Shown one piece after another: positions 36,357 to 46,072 of a stretch of 64,000 nucleotides of DNA. The notes under the pieces are model-generated. The model saw only the letters and a list, made by a program, of their open reading frames with translations. It was not told the DNA's origin and did no database searches. Numbering within the stretch: the first letter of the stretch is position 1; every line of letters starts with the position of its first letter. This DNA comes from Cryobacterium lactosi (GTDB taxonomy: Bacteria > Actinomycetota > Actinomycetes > Actinomycetales > Microbacteriaceae). The stretch is taken from the NCBI RefSeq assembly GCF_004403945.1, contig NZ_SOHM01000007.1, positions 186,001 to 250,000 of the forward strand, in the 5' to 3' direction. Both the position numbers and the translations under genes were made by a program.

Positions 36357-36497
36357 ATGGACAGAAACACGGCCCGCGAACTGCTGCGCTTCCCTGCAGC
36401 TGACTCCGACTGGGCGGACGGTGTCGCGATGTCCGGCACCGAGGAATGGCTGAGTACGGAGCCACAATTGGTCATGGAGTTCGCACCAGAGGACTAG
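36357..36497 (+). CDS. Possible small protein
   Basis: 46 codons starting MDRNTARELLRFPAADSDW and ending MEFAPED. Acidic. No ribosome site of note. It is on the strand of the preceding genes, and the opposite strand has longer shadows. Tentative. Confidence 0.3.
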   Translation: MDRNTARELLRFPAADSDWADGVAMSGTEEWLSTEPQLVMEFAPED

Positions 36498-36687
36498 CCG
36501 CTCCGCTGAGCGATGCGTCCCCAAATCATCGTGAGGAGTCAGACACCCGGATGCTGATCTCGGTCGTCAGCTGCCAGTGCGGGGGCGCCAGCGACAGAAC
36601 GAATGCGACCCCAAGCAAGCGGACCAGCCGGCTCCTGACCCGTGACTGGTCGAAAGGCTGCTTCGGAGACTCCGATCGACCCAGTGG

Positions 36688-37281
36688 TTAGGGGCGCGTG
36701 CGCTGCTGGGCGGCGGCAAACGCACGCGCATGCTGCCGGATCTCAGCCAGCCGAGAGAGAAGTAGGCCTCGGGTCGCGTCGGTGGCGACAAGAAGACAGC
36801 CCGGCTCGGTGATGTCGTCCAGGCTGCGGCGCTGCGGGCTCATCTGCCCGCGGGACTGGTTGGTCAGCAGGTCGTCGACCATTATGAATGGCGTGCCAGC
36901 AGGCCGATTCGCTTTCATCCAGCGGCTGGCCGCCAGGGTCTTGATCCAGACGTTTGCGCGCACCCGATCAGCGAATCGACTGCCGACCTCCGCTACCGCG
37001 TACGGAGCTCTCTTCATGCCGACAGCCGGCGCCAAGAGTCGGTTCGCACCGTGGTCCCACGAGCTCAGCCAAACAAGTTCAACCAAGTCATCGTCGACCA
37101 GGGCGTTCAGCTCGGCGACGACCTTTGCGTCAAAGGTCACAACTGAAGGGAAGTCTGAGTCGGCCGGCTTCTGACGCTTGAGGGCTACCTTGCTGAGCCG
37201 ACCGCTGTCTGAGTCCGCAAACCGGTACACAACCAGGACACCGTCGATGTCCAGGAAGAGCGGGATGGGCTGCATGTTCAC
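36688..37281 (-). CDS. HAD-family protein (HAD_SAK-like)
   Basis: 197 residues. The first motif is FLDIDGVLV (Asp11 and Asp13), the second region VWLSSWDHGANRLLAP resembles the HAD domains found in Swiss-army-knife RNA-repair type proteins, and FIMVDDLLTN gives the last acidic pair. The GTG at 37,281 is six bases after GGAGG and was preferred to the ATG two codons later. The substrate is unknown. The next gene on this strand begins 17 bases upstream. Confidence 0.75.
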   Translation of the reverse strand: MNMQPIPLFLDIDGVLVVYRFADSDSGRLSKVALKRQKPADSDFPSVVTFDAKVVAELNALVDDDLVELVWLSSWDHGANRLLAPAVGMKRAPYAVAEVGSRFADRVRANVWIKTLAASRWMKANRPAGTPFIMVDDLLTNQSRGQMSPQRRSLDDITEPGCLLVATDATRGLLLSRLAEIRQHARAFAAAQQRTRP

Positions 37282-37297
37282 GGCGGGCCTCCTGCAT

Positions 37298-37630
37298 CTA
37301 TGGTGCCCGATGCATGCGCGGTGCCGGTGCCGTTGTCGATAATCGGACCGCGCCGGTGGTTTGAGCAAGTCGCGAATTAGCAGACGGCATCCAAACCGCC
37401 CACCAAATGAACGACGTGTCGCGCAGACTTTCGCTAATGATTGCCGCGTCAGTGATTTCGATTGCGCGGATGGCCGTTGCTCTGAGTATGTCAAAAACAT
37501 CTCTGCCGATCGTCTCAGCGTGGCTTCGGGTCCAGCCAGCATCCATAAGCCGGAGGACATGCATCTCGTACACGGCTTCCAGCGGCTGAAGTAGTTCCAG
37601 CATCCCTGCGGCAAGGTTGGCTTCGTGCAT
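37298..37630 (-). CDS. Hypothetical helical protein
   Basis: 110 residues from the ATG at 37,630, which follows GGAGGAGATCCG. Mostly helical (MLELLQPLEAVYEMHVLRL; VFDILRATAIRAIEITDAA). Not recognised. It is immediately upstream of the HAD gene and probably co-transcribed. Confidence 0.55.
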   Translation of the reverse strand: MHEANLAAGMLELLQPLEAVYEMHVLRLMDAGWTRSHAETIGRDVFDILRATAIRAIEITDAAIISESLRDTSFIWWAVWMPSANSRLAQTTGAVRLSTTAPAPRMHRAP

Positions 37631-37748
37631 CGGATCTCCTCCGGTTGTGGCCTTGTACAACTAAGTGCGGCGTGCCGCGCATGTGACATGCAGAAGCCGC
37701 GTATCGATGAAGTACAGCGTCTAAGCTGCGACGGAAAAGGAGGGCGAT

Positions 37749-37931
37749 ATGGGCGGCAACGACCCTCCGGTGCCCGTCACCGAGGAGCGCCGAGCCGAGC
37801 TCGAAGTTCTGGCACGCGAGCTCGCGCAGCAGGTCGCTTGGGACATGGGTTTGTCCCGGAGGCCGCTGAGCGCGGCAACCGTCCGCGACTTGGAACGCGA
37901 GACGCTCAACGAGTTGCTTGCGGAGGAATGA
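37749..37931 (+). CDS. Small acidic helical protein
   Basis: 60 residues (MGGNDPPVPVTEERRAELEV...NELLAEE). A strong AAGGAGGG lies just before the ATG. Rich in Glu/Arg/Leu and probably one long helix. No domain recognised. It diverges from the preceding minus-strand genes. Confidence 0.6.
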   Translation: MGGNDPPVPVTEERRAELEVLARELAQQVAWDMGLSRRPLSAATVRDLERETLNELLAEE

Positions 37932-38202
37932 GAGGGATGCTCCGCTGGGAACGCCCTGCGCGCCCGCCTAATGCGTTGGCAGAATAGCTGGTGCAGCCGC
38001 CGGTCGCCGACGCCCAGCGACGCCTACACGACCCTGCGGCTTCCGTCGCCCCTTTCCGTGGGCGCCGGGCTCGTTTCGTTGGCCGTTCGCGGTCGTCCGA
38101 TGCTCGACTCCAAGGGGCCGCGCCTGCGCACCAGGTGAAGCCTCCGCGGCCGCACCTGCATGCGGGGCGGGCGAACTGAGGCGATCACAGGACACATACG
38201 GT

Positions 38203-41200
38203 TCAGGCCACCAACGCATCTTCGTCGGAGCGTATGCGGAGGGCCGGTAGCGCCTTGACAATCGCCACGGTTTCCACGCTGAGCGTCACGATCCGCTTGA
38301 GCAGGTTCAGAATGTACTCGGGATCATCGTGCTCGGTGGCCCAATCATTTGGGTCGTTCACGATGCCGCTCTCCTTATGTGTCTTCACTTGGTAGCGCTC
38401 TATGATCCACTCGATCCCGGATCTGGATCCGATCATGTAGTCATGTGCTGCTTCGGGGATTCCAGAGAGCGTGATCTGGTCGTTGTATCGGATCGTGGAC
38501 TTGTCCCAGCGGCCGGCCTTACCTGCGAAACGCATCTTCTGCACGGTGAGACTTGCGCCGCTCGGACGAGTCTCAACGAGCGGGTACGGTTCGAGGTTCT
38601 CGTATCCCAGGTGCAGCTTAGAGAGCTCACGACCCGCCCTCGAGAAGGACCAGAAATCGAAAGCGGATTCGAGTTCGGGGATACGGGGCAACATCTTCTT
38701 GAGATCGGCCGCGTACTCCGTCCGATAGTCGGATGAGTGCAATAGGCCATACACGAAGAAGAAGATGTCGTCTTTGGTGACCTCGGGGCCATAAAGATAG
38801 CCGTAGGTGTCGAGGGTTTCATTGGTGATGTTATCAATGCGGGTGTGAGGTTCGGAATCACCAAAGATGTCTAGCTCGCCGTCACTCGCGCGAGCAGCAT
38901 ATGTGTACCGAGGGAAAAATTGACCACTGCTCCCAGCCCCCGTGACGTGCACATCGGGAACTTGATCCGTCATCAAAACCGAGAATGGGACTGCAGATCC
39001 GGCTCCGGCCAAATAGAAACCGTAGTTTTCCCCCGAATTGACGGGGAACATCGCCGGAATCTTTCCTAGCCGGTGCAACAAGCCGCTGTCGAAGTAGATC
39101 GACTGTTTGTTGAAGGGGCGATAGAGACCTGTCCAGATCGCTTCTGGCTTGAACGCAATCTGCTCGCAGCGTTCAAGCCGAGCAAGCAGCGAAGTAGTCC
39201 AGCTGGCCTTAGTCGAGTCACTGTCAACGAATTGTTTCGCTGGGACATCCTGATGGCTGTTGGACCAGCGGATTGATTCCGAATTGAATGTACCGATCTC
39301 AAGGGAAATATTCCGTGCTACAGACTCAGCCGAGAAGTTGTAAGCCCGGGCGTCCCGGGCTGTGAGGACACCCTGCGAATAGACGTTGAATATGCCAAGG
39401 CTGGCCGTGTCTTTTTTGCTCATCGCTGCGAAGCCACCGAAGGTAGCATCACGCTGATTCAGCCAATCCCCGGATTCGTTCGGTTCCAGTGAACCCCACG
39501 GCACACCGTCGATGCTCGCGTATTCGCTTACAAGAGCCAGTTTCTGGTCCCTAGTGAGATAGTCCCCGATGTCTCGATAGTGCAGCTGGCCGTGAGCAAC
39601 GGAATCGGGGTTCTTGACCAACACGGAGATCGCAACAGTCGCCCGACTGCCCTCCCCAAAGACGCCGTCCTTTTCCTTGCGGCGTTGCTCGCCGGACGTG
39701 CGACCGTTGCCGCGGAGGTTGAATACATAGAGTGAGCTGAATTCTTCCGACAGCGATTTGCGTAGGCCGTCGGCAGTGTTGCCATCGAGGAACCCTCCGT
39801 TGGAGACATAGGCGATGACGCCGCGGTCCTTGATACGGTCACTCGCCCACCGAATAGCACGAATGTAAGAGTCGTACAGGCTGTTCTTATTCTGCGCTGT
39901 TGACCTATCCGCGTAAGTCGCTGCGATGCGAGCGTCGAGCGTCGGATACTTCATGTTCTGGTTGTTGTCGTTGGCACTGTCCTGCCCTGAGGAGTAAGGC
40001 GGGTTACCTACGATCACCGTTATGGGCAGGGCATTCTGTGCCTTGACACGCTCGTTGTTGTCACCAAAAATGCCGTGATCGTCGTAGTGATCATCGGCCT
40101 CGGACGTCTGGAAAGTGTCGGTTAGGACGATGCCTGGGAAAGGCTCGTACCCTTCAACTCCGTATGATTCGGCGTGAGCGCCGCCAGTGTTCTTGACGAG
40201 GCCGTGGAAGGTCTCCTCGATGTTGACGGCAGCCACGTAGTAGGCCAGCAGAACGAGCTCGTTGGCGTGCAATTCGTAACGGTATTTTCGGACGAGGTCA
40301 GCTGGCTTGATCAGACCTGATTGAAGCAGCCGAACGATGAAGGTACCGGTCCCCGTGAACGGGTCGAGCACGTGGACCCCCTCGTCTGAAAGCGTTGCCC
40401 CAAATTCTTTCCGGAGAACGTCGTCCGTGCTCCGGAGGATGAAGTCCACTATTTCATTTGGGGTGTAAACAATCCCGAGCCGTTCGTGGGTGTCCTTGAA
40501 AGCACCGGAGAAGAACTTCTCGTAGAGGCGCTTGATCGTGTTTTGCTTAGCTCCGGAGTCTGTGATGCCTTTCACACTTCGGCGGACACTGGCGTAAAAG
40601 GACTCGAGCTGGTCGGTCTCGGTCTCGAGGTTGGTGCCCTCAAGAGCGTCCACCATGCGCTGCATGACTTGGGACACGGGGTTGTTTGCACTGAACGAGT
40701 AGTCGGCGAAAAGAGCCTCGAATACTGGCTCAGTAATGAGGTGCTGAGACAGCATCTCGATCGCGTCGGCCTCGGTGATGCTCGGGTTGAGGTTATCTCG
40801 CAACCCGCCGACGAAGGCTTCGAATTCCGCACGGATGTGGGTGCTTGACCCGTCTACAAGGCTGGCGATGCGGATGCGCTGGCGTCGTGCAATGTCAGCG
40901 ACGTCTTTCGCCCAGTTTTCCCAGTAGTCGCGCTCCCCCACCTTCTCGACGATCTTGGCGTAAATCGCCTCACGCCAGTCAGCTCCGATACTCGACCAGT
41001 CCATTGGCACAGGCGTTGAATCTGGGCTGGGCGAGGCCGTGCCCTCGGGCTTTTCGCCATCCCACGGATCGCGCACGTCGATGACCTGCAGCTGGTCGTC
41101 GCTCTTTCCGTTCAGGTCGATTTGCTCGATCTTGGCCTCGAAGCGCTCGTCGTGAGCGCGGAGTGCCCTCAAAACATCCCAGACGACCTTGTACTTGACG

Positions 41201-43050
41201 TTGTCGTTCAGCGCCTGTTCGGGCGTTTTGTCAGACGGGACAGCGATCGGAAGGATGATATATCCGTAGTCCTTGCCATCCACTTTGCGCATGACACGCC
41301 CAACGCTTTGAACGACATCAACCTGGCTGTCGCGGGAGTTCAAGAAAATCACAGCGTCAAGAGCCGGGACGTCGACACCCTCTGACAGACAGCGTGCATT
41401 GGTCAGAATGCGGCAGACATTGTCCTCCGGGTCCGTCGGCGCCTTCAGCCAGTCCAGCATCTCGTTGCGTATCATGACGTTCATCGTGCCGTCGACATGC
41501 CTCGCTTCAAGCCGGAGGCCGACCGTCGCTTCGTCGTCCTGCTCGGCGGCTGTCGGAAAGGCTACGACGGGCTTGGACAGGTGACCGTCGTAACCGTCAA
41601 GCATCCCCTGCACCTTGCGGCTGTCTTTGATCGAGCGTGAGAACGCGACAGCTCGTCGCAGCGGTGCCCGTTCTCCCACGCTGTCACCGAGTCCCGAGAC
41701 CCCACGCTTGGCCAGGCCGTTGTAGATTCCAACGATTCGGGCGGCGTCCGGAATATTGAGCTCGCCGTCCGCGGCAAATGATTCTTGAAAGCCGGCGCCG
41801 ATGGAATCCTCGTCGACTGCAAGAACGAGGACTCGGTAGTCAGTAAGCAAGCCGCGTTCGACGGCTTCACCGAAGCCGAGCCGATGGAACACGGGCCCGA
41901 AGGAGGCCTCGTCATCCATGCTGACAAGTACAGCCTCTTTCTCGGTTGCTTTGGTACGCACTGCGTCGGCATAAATCTTTGGTGTCGCCGTCATGTAGAG
42001 ACGCTTGCTCGCCTTGATCGCGGCACCATCATGTACCCGCAGGAACGCAGATTCGTCCTTATTCGCCAGTGTGAACCCAGCCGTCCGATGCGCTTCGTCG
42101 CAGATCACAAGATCAAACGCAGGCAGGCCGGCAACTTGCGCTTTCGCGATTACGTCGATGGATTGATAGGTCGAGAAGTAGACGGTCAGTCCGTCTAGTG
42201 TCTGTGCCTTTGCGACTTCGGTCAGCAATTGCTGAGTGTTCGTGGTCGCCGGGTACGCCAGGTCCGACACCGAGTAATCCTCGCTGTACTTGCCGACTTT
42301 GCTGTCGGAACAGACGGCGAAGGCTCGTAGCGGCATCGTGCGCTCCGCCGCCCACTCTTTCAGGGTCTGCGACAGCAAGGCAATGGACGGAACCAGGAAG
42401 AGTACTGAGCCGCCGGGGCCGGCGATCTGTTCTGCGATCCGCAAACTCGTGAAGGTCTTACCGGTCCCGCAAGCCATAATCAGCTTGCCGCGCTCATTGG
42501 ACTTGAACCCCTTCGACACGTCGGCTAACGCTTGCTCCTGGTGGAGGCGGAGTTGCTTTAGAGCAGGTGCGATCAGCTGGGCAGGCTTTGTAAGGACGTA
42601 CTTTGACCAGTCAAGACCGGACTGGTCCAGGTCGGACACTCCGATCAAGTTGGTCTGCACATACTGGTCAGTAAGAGCATCGGCGACGTTTTTGCTCAAC
42701 TTGTCGGTCGTTGCAAACAGAATCCTGGAGGTGAACGGATGCTTGCCTGATGCCGTGAAGAACGAATCAATGTCGGACTTCTGCAGGGTGTGGTCCGCCG
42801 CGTAAAACTTGCACTGGATGGCCGCGTAGCCGCCCCCGAAACGCTCACGGGCGACAAGGTCGATGCCAGTGTCTGTCTTCCCCCCACGACCAGGCCAGTC
42901 CTGCCAAAGCCACACCTCATCGAAACGGGCCGTCCAGACCGGATCGCTGGAGAGGTAGCTCTGCGCCAGCTTTTCAAGGAGCAGCCCCTTCTCCCGTGTG
43001 TCCCGAGCCATTCCCGCGTACTCATCGAGCAGATCGTGAATGGTTGTCAT
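38203..43050 (-). CDS. Single-polypeptide restriction-modification enzyme (type ISP-like)
   Basis: 1615 residues that would both cut and methylate foreign DNA. Order: Mrr-like nuclease region (GIDLVAR at 62-68, AIQCK at 77-81), SF2 translocase (Walker A ACGTGKT at about 193-199, CDEAH at 317-321), helical coupler, N6-adenine methyltransferase (DPFTGTGTF near 895, NPPY near 1015), and a C-terminal target-recognition region. This is the LlaGI/LlaBIII architecture; those enzymes recognise asymmetric sites and methylate one strand. ATG 43,050 opens MTTIHDLLDEY. The reading frame is intact. Confidence 0.9.
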   Translation of the reverse strand: MTTIHDLLDEYAGMARDTREKGLLLEKLAQSYLSSDPVWTARFDEVWLWQDWPGRGGKTDTGIDLVARERFGGGYAAIQCKFYAADHTLQKSDIDSFFTASGKHPFTSRILFATTDKLSKNVADALTDQYVQTNLIGVSDLDQSGLDWSKYVLTKPAQLIAPALKQLRLHQEQALADVSKGFKSNERGKLIMACGTGKTFTSLRIAEQIAGPGGSVLFLVPSIALLSQTLKEWAAERTMPLRAFAVCSDSKVGKYSEDYSVSDLAYPATTNTQQLLTEVAKAQTLDGLTVYFSTYQSIDVIAKAQVAGLPAFDLVICDEAHRTAGFTLANKDESAFLRVHDGAAIKASKRLYMTATPKIYADAVRTKATEKEAVLVSMDDEASFGPVFHRLGFGEAVERGLLTDYRVLVLAVDEDSIGAGFQESFAADGELNIPDAARIVGIYNGLAKRGVSGLGDSVGERAPLRRAVAFSRSIKDSRKVQGMLDGYDGHLSKPVVAFPTAAEQDDEATVGLRLEARHVDGTMNVMIRNEMLDWLKAPTDPEDNVCRILTNARCLSEGVDVPALDAVIFLNSRDSQVDVVQSVGRVMRKVDGKDYGYIILPIAVPSDKTPEQALNDNVKYKVVWDVLRALRAHDERFEAKIEQIDLNGKSDDQLQVIDVRDPWDGEKPEGTASPSPDSTPVPMDWSSIGADWREAIYAKIVEKVGERDYWENWAKDVADIARRQRIRIASLVDGSSTHIRAEFEAFVGGLRDNLNPSITEADAIEMLSQHLITEPVFEALFADYSFSANNPVSQVMQRMVDALEGTNLETETDQLESFYASVRRSVKGITDSGAKQNTIKRLYEKFFSGAFKDTHERLGIVYTPNEIVDFILRSTDDVLRKEFGATLSDEGVHVLDPFTGTGTFIVRLLQSGLIKPADLVRKYRYELHANELVLLAYYVAAVNIEETFHGLVKNTGGAHAESYGVEGYEPFPGIVLTDTFQTSEADDHYDDHGIFGDNNERVKAQNALPITVIVGNPPYSSGQDSANDNNQNMKYPTLDARIAATYADRSTAQNKNSLYDSYIRAIRWASDRIKDRGVIAYVSNGGFLDGNTADGLRKSLSEEFSSLYVFNLRGNGRTSGEQRRKEKDGVFGEGSRATVAISVLVKNPDSVAHGQLHYRDIGDYLTRDQKLALVSEYASIDGVPWGSLEPNESGDWLNQRDATFGGFAAMSKKDTASLGIFNVYSQGVLTARDARAYNFSAESVARNISLEIGTFNSESIRWSNSHQDVPAKQFVDSDSTKASWTTSLLARLERCEQIAFKPEAIWTGLYRPFNKQSIYFDSGLLHRLGKIPAMFPVNSGENYGFYLAGAGSAVPFSVLMTDQVPDVHVTGAGSSGQFFPRYTYAARASDGELDIFGDSEPHTRIDNITNETLDTYGYLYGPEVTKDDIFFFVYGLLHSSDYRTEYAADLKKMLPRIPELESAFDFWSFSRAGRELSKLHLGYENLEPYPLVETRPSGASLTVQKMRFAGKAGRWDKSTIRYNDQITLSGIPEAAHDYMIGSRSGIEWIIERYQVKTHKESGIVNDPNDWATEHDDPEYILNLLKRIVTLSVETVAIVKALPALRIRSDEDALVA

Positions 43051-43473
43051 GGTTCTCCAAGGAGGTCGGCGTCCACCCAAAATATCGCTGGGCGTATTGA
43101 GTTCAGACTAGGGCACTGGCGGGAGGCCACCCAGGGCGCTCGAGGCTAACGGTGCCACGCTTGAAACGCCGTCAGGGGGACGCCAAGCTACCGGCAGGAC
43201 GCCGGAAAAATTCCTGCAGCCATACGAGCAGCCAGTCCTTTCGAGGCTCACTCCTGGTCAGAAGGAGACAGAGCTTCGTTGGTCTGACTCCATGACAGCA
43301 GGGCTGTGCCTTCCCTGAGCCGGGTATCGGAAGCATGGACCTGCGGCCTAACAACGACCTCACGAGTCCTCTAACCCGACCCCCTCTTCTAGTTACCTTG
43401 GCGCGGCGTTTATGGCGCAGGCGTCAACGCCGTGGGACTCTTTGCCCGACTGGAAGGAGAGGAGGTGAATGAA
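43051..43473. other. Gene-free stretch between the restriction enzyme and the DUF2188 gene
   Basis: No convincing frame or RNA gene. It holds the promoter of the restriction-modification gene and, near 43,461, the GGAGG of the DUF2188 gene. Confidence 0.4.
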
Positions 43474-43713
43474 ATGACGACACAAAACCCGAGGTACGTG
43501 GTGCCAAACTCGAGCGGAGGATGGGATGTCAAGGCGCCCGGGGCGACTCGAGCTTCCTCACACCACGACACACAGGCAGACGCGATCAACCGTGGACGCG
43601 AGATCATCGGCAATGCCGGTGGCGGAGAACTCAATATCCACGGCCGAGACGGCTCAATCCGCGCGAAGGACACGATCCCGAAGGGGAATGACCCGCGGAA
43701 CAGCAAGGGCTAG
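43474..43713 (+). CDS. DUF2188-domain protein
   Basis: 79 residues. The pattern RYVVPNSSGGWDVKAPGATRAS, DTQADAINRGREII and LNIHGRDGSIRAKDTI is DUF2188. The ATG at 43,474 lies eight bases after GGAGG; a GTG three codons earlier is possible. Family function is unknown; such proteins are common on mobile islands. Confidence 0.85.
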   Translation: MTTQNPRYVVPNSSGGWDVKAPGATRASSHHDTQADAINRGREIIGNAGGGELNIHGRDGSIRAKDTIPKGNDPRNSKG

Positions 43714-43938
43714 CTGAGGCGGCCGATACGGCTCAGTCTTTCGGCCAGATATCGAGCAGCAGGAGCGCGGGGGAAGGGGAACGGACTTAGCTTCCCCTCC
43801 TTCGCATTCTGACTAACCGTCTTCCGGCGCCCCTAATACCGAGCCTTCAGGACTACTCGTGAGGCACGGATACTTGCAAACAGGATGGCGAGCGCAGTCT
43901 GAGCGATCGCGCCGCGCCGCCGTGGTAATTTCGGCCTC

Positions 43939-44273
43939 ATGATGGATGATCACCTCGGCCCCGGCCTTGTCACCATCGCGAGCCTACGGGGCTACCGTTA
44001 CACGGCGGTCACCGAGGACGGCGTGGTGACGGTGCGGATGTACGAGTCGGGGGAGGCATCACGGGTGGGTTCCAGTCCAAACGGGGCACGATGGGCCCGC
44101 ACGTCCCGACCGAAGGCCGGCTTTTCCCTAACCAACGGTTCGAACTCTCGGTCGGCGAGCCGGGCTGGGTCGAATGGTCGTTGCAGGAGCAGTGGCGGAG
44201 CGAGGGTTTCACGACCGCCTCGCCGATCCGATGGATCGATGCGGCACCCCTTCCGCGCAAGGGGCACACATGA
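43939..44273 (+). pseudogene. Frameshifted copy of the cassette gene at 35,162
   Basis: Residues 1-38 match MRDD...TIASLRGYRYTA...VVTVRMYESG closely. At about 44,050 the DNA carries two extra bases relative to the intact copy, and the matching sequence resumes in a different frame (MGPHVPTEGRLFPNQRFELSVGEP...). The end again overlaps the next start as ATGA. The intact copy lies 8.8 kb to the left in the same orientation. Confidence 0.85.
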
Positions 44274-44470
44274 AGAACATCGATTCCAGTGCCGCATCCG
44301 GCATCTACGCGGTCACCGACTCCGAATGCACGGCTGTCATAGACGTCGGCGCTGAACGAAACGCGGCTGTGGCTACTCATCGAGGGTGCAGGGAGAGCTC
44401 GCGCGGGACAGTCGGGAAGCAGAACAACGTTGCCCGGACGGCGTCCGAGGCCAGCAGAGGAACCAGTTGA
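44270..44470 (+). pseudogene. Degenerate copy of the cassette gene at 35,491
   Basis: It starts MKNIDSSAASGIYAVTDSE, similar to the intact protein, but a two-base deletion near 44,360 (CTGTGGCTACTCATCGAG stays recognisable in another frame) breaks it. It continues as junk to 44,470. Confidence 0.75.
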
Positions 44471-44534
44471 TCGTTTTGTGCAGCCACCGGCGGTCAGCGC
44501 GCCGGGGACCTAAGTTACACGACAGTATTAGCCC

Positions 44535-45980
44535 ATGGCCTCAGGAAACCTCCGACACTCATTGCTCCGCGAAAGTACCCAGAAACTATTAGACGCCGGC
44601 GAGCAGCCCCATATCGAATTCAAAAGCCAAGTGGTCATTGGATCAGTCGCCAAGCAAGTAGCCGCCGGCGCGAACTTCATCGCCTTCCAGCCCAGTGCTG
44701 GCGTCCATACAATACTGTTCGGAGTCGCGGAAGAAGATGCCGACAACACCGGTGTGACGGTCGGATCGATCGTGGGCCTCGCCACGGGCGGAGTGCCGGC
44801 CGGCCTGGACGCGCTGCAATTGCAAATCGAGCAAACGATTCACACAACCGTGCGGCCGCAGCCGAACATCGTCATTCATCAGGAGAACGTGTCCACGCGA
44901 CCCATCTTGGTGCTCGAAGTTCGCCCGGCCTCTGCCCCACATATTTGGAACGACCGTTGGTTGATGCGAGGGGTCGCTGGCATTCGCGCGATGACTCAAG
45001 ACGAGGCGCTGCAGATCTTCAAGAACCAACGTCTAGGCGCTTGGATTGATGAGTTCGAAGATAGCGATCCCCTCAAGAAGGCTCTGACCGGGATACGCGG
45101 TTCGATCGACGACCTGAGGTATTTGCAGAACGACGGCCGGCGTAGCTCCCCCGCCGCCGACGGCGGAGGCTTGGCTGGGCTCGAAGAGTACCTGCAGTCC
45201 CTTGATCAAAAGGTCACGGAGGTCATTGATGGTGTTGAGGAAGTCCGGGTGCAGGCAACCTTGGCAGCTGATAACACCGGCGCGCCAACCGCGGAGTCCA
45301 TCTGGTGGGCAGTGATGGCTGGCCGTCAGCTCAGGATGCACACCATCTACATGTTCGCGTTGAAGCTCACCGCGCCACGAGTGGAACTGGTCGACGCGCT
45401 TTTCGTCGACCTACTGGGCGAGACGACGAACCTCTCGGAATTCCCCGAGAATCTTGCCGAGGCCGGCGCGTACCGAAGCCTCCGCCGTGCCGGTTCTGGC
45501 ATCACGCTGGAACAAGCGGCTGTATCGGAGCTCGTGGCTGCCGCAATCTGGCGTGCGAACGGCCTACCGGCACGTTTCGGAATTGGCTGGCTTGACGACG
45601 TACGACAATCGCGGGACGTGCTGAGTGCGAAATCGCCTGCGTACACCAGTGGAATCGACAAGGAAGTCGGCCTGCTGCATCTGCCCAACGTGTCACTTTC
45701 CGCTCTGACCTCCGCAATGGGAGGCACACTGAGCGCAAATGGCCGCGTTTTAACAGTCGCAACTCCGAACGGTGCATATCGTCTCGCCGTGCCGCGCAAT
45801 GGGGACGTATGGCCCATCGTATTCAGCCCGGGACTATTTATCGACGACGAGGCGACTCGCGAAATTGAGGAGACGACCGAAGCGCTGGCTAACCTCGCCA
45901 CAGATAGCGGCGGCTCTTGCTGGGGCGTTGAAGGGTCAGGCTTGGCCATACCTACAACGCTTGGCCATACCTACAACTAG
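44535..45980 (+). CDS. AlbA_2/Schlafen-like domain protein
   Basis: 481 residues. The AlbA_2 signature is seen at the N-terminus (HIEFKSQV, Glu28/Lys30; ANFIAFQPSAGVHTILFGV; RPILVLEVRPASAPHIWN; RGVAGIRAMT). The middle is a charged helical linker (ADGGGLAGLEEYLQSLDQK) and the C-terminus is not recognised. AlbA_2 proteins occur as regulators and in phage-defence loci. A 19-base tandem duplication at the 3' end changes the last residues (see the repeat at 45,940). No usual ribosome site precedes the ATG. Confidence 0.75.
   Translation: MASGNLRHSLLRESTQKLLDAGEQPHIEFKSQVVIGSVAKQVAAGANFIAFQPSAGVHTILFGVAEEDADNTGVTVGSIVGLATGGVPAGLDALQLQIEQTIHTTVRPQPNIVIHQENVSTRPILVLEVRPASAPHIWNDRWLMRGVAGIRAMTQDEALQIFKNQRLGAWIDEFEDSDPLKKALTGIRGSIDDLRYLQNDGRRSSPAADGGGLAGLEEYLQSLDQKVTEVIDGVEEVRVQATLAADNTGAPTAESIWWAVMAGRQLRMHTIYMFALKLTAPRVELVDALFVDLLGETTNLSEFPENLAEAGAYRSLRRAGSGITLEQAAVSELVAAAIWRANGLPARFGIGWLDDVRQSRDVLSAKSPAYTSGIDKEVGLLHLPNVSLSALTSAMGGTLSANGRVLTVATPNGAYRLAVPRNGDVWPIVFSPGLFIDDEATREIEETTEALANLATDSGGSCWGVEGSGLAIPTTLGHTYN
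45940..45977 (+). repeat. Two adjacent 19-base copies at the stop of the AlbA_2 gene
   Basis: The 19-mer GCTTGGCCATACCTACAAC occurs at 45,940-45,958 and 45,959-45,977, followed by TAG. Without one copy the frame would continue to end in RSS and a different TAG. The second gene remnant at 55.4 kb ends in the same way (RAS), so the duplication is a later change. Confidence 0.85.
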
Positions 45981-46072
45981 GTCTAGCTAGGGCGACACTC
46001 ATGTGTTTGACGGCAGCTACAAGATGTAGTCAATGTGTAGAATTCTGAACATAAGATCGAATAAGGACTCTA

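Noticed and set aside
46007..46043. TTGACG as a promoter of the XRE gene
   Set aside because: No -10 box at an acceptable distance was found.
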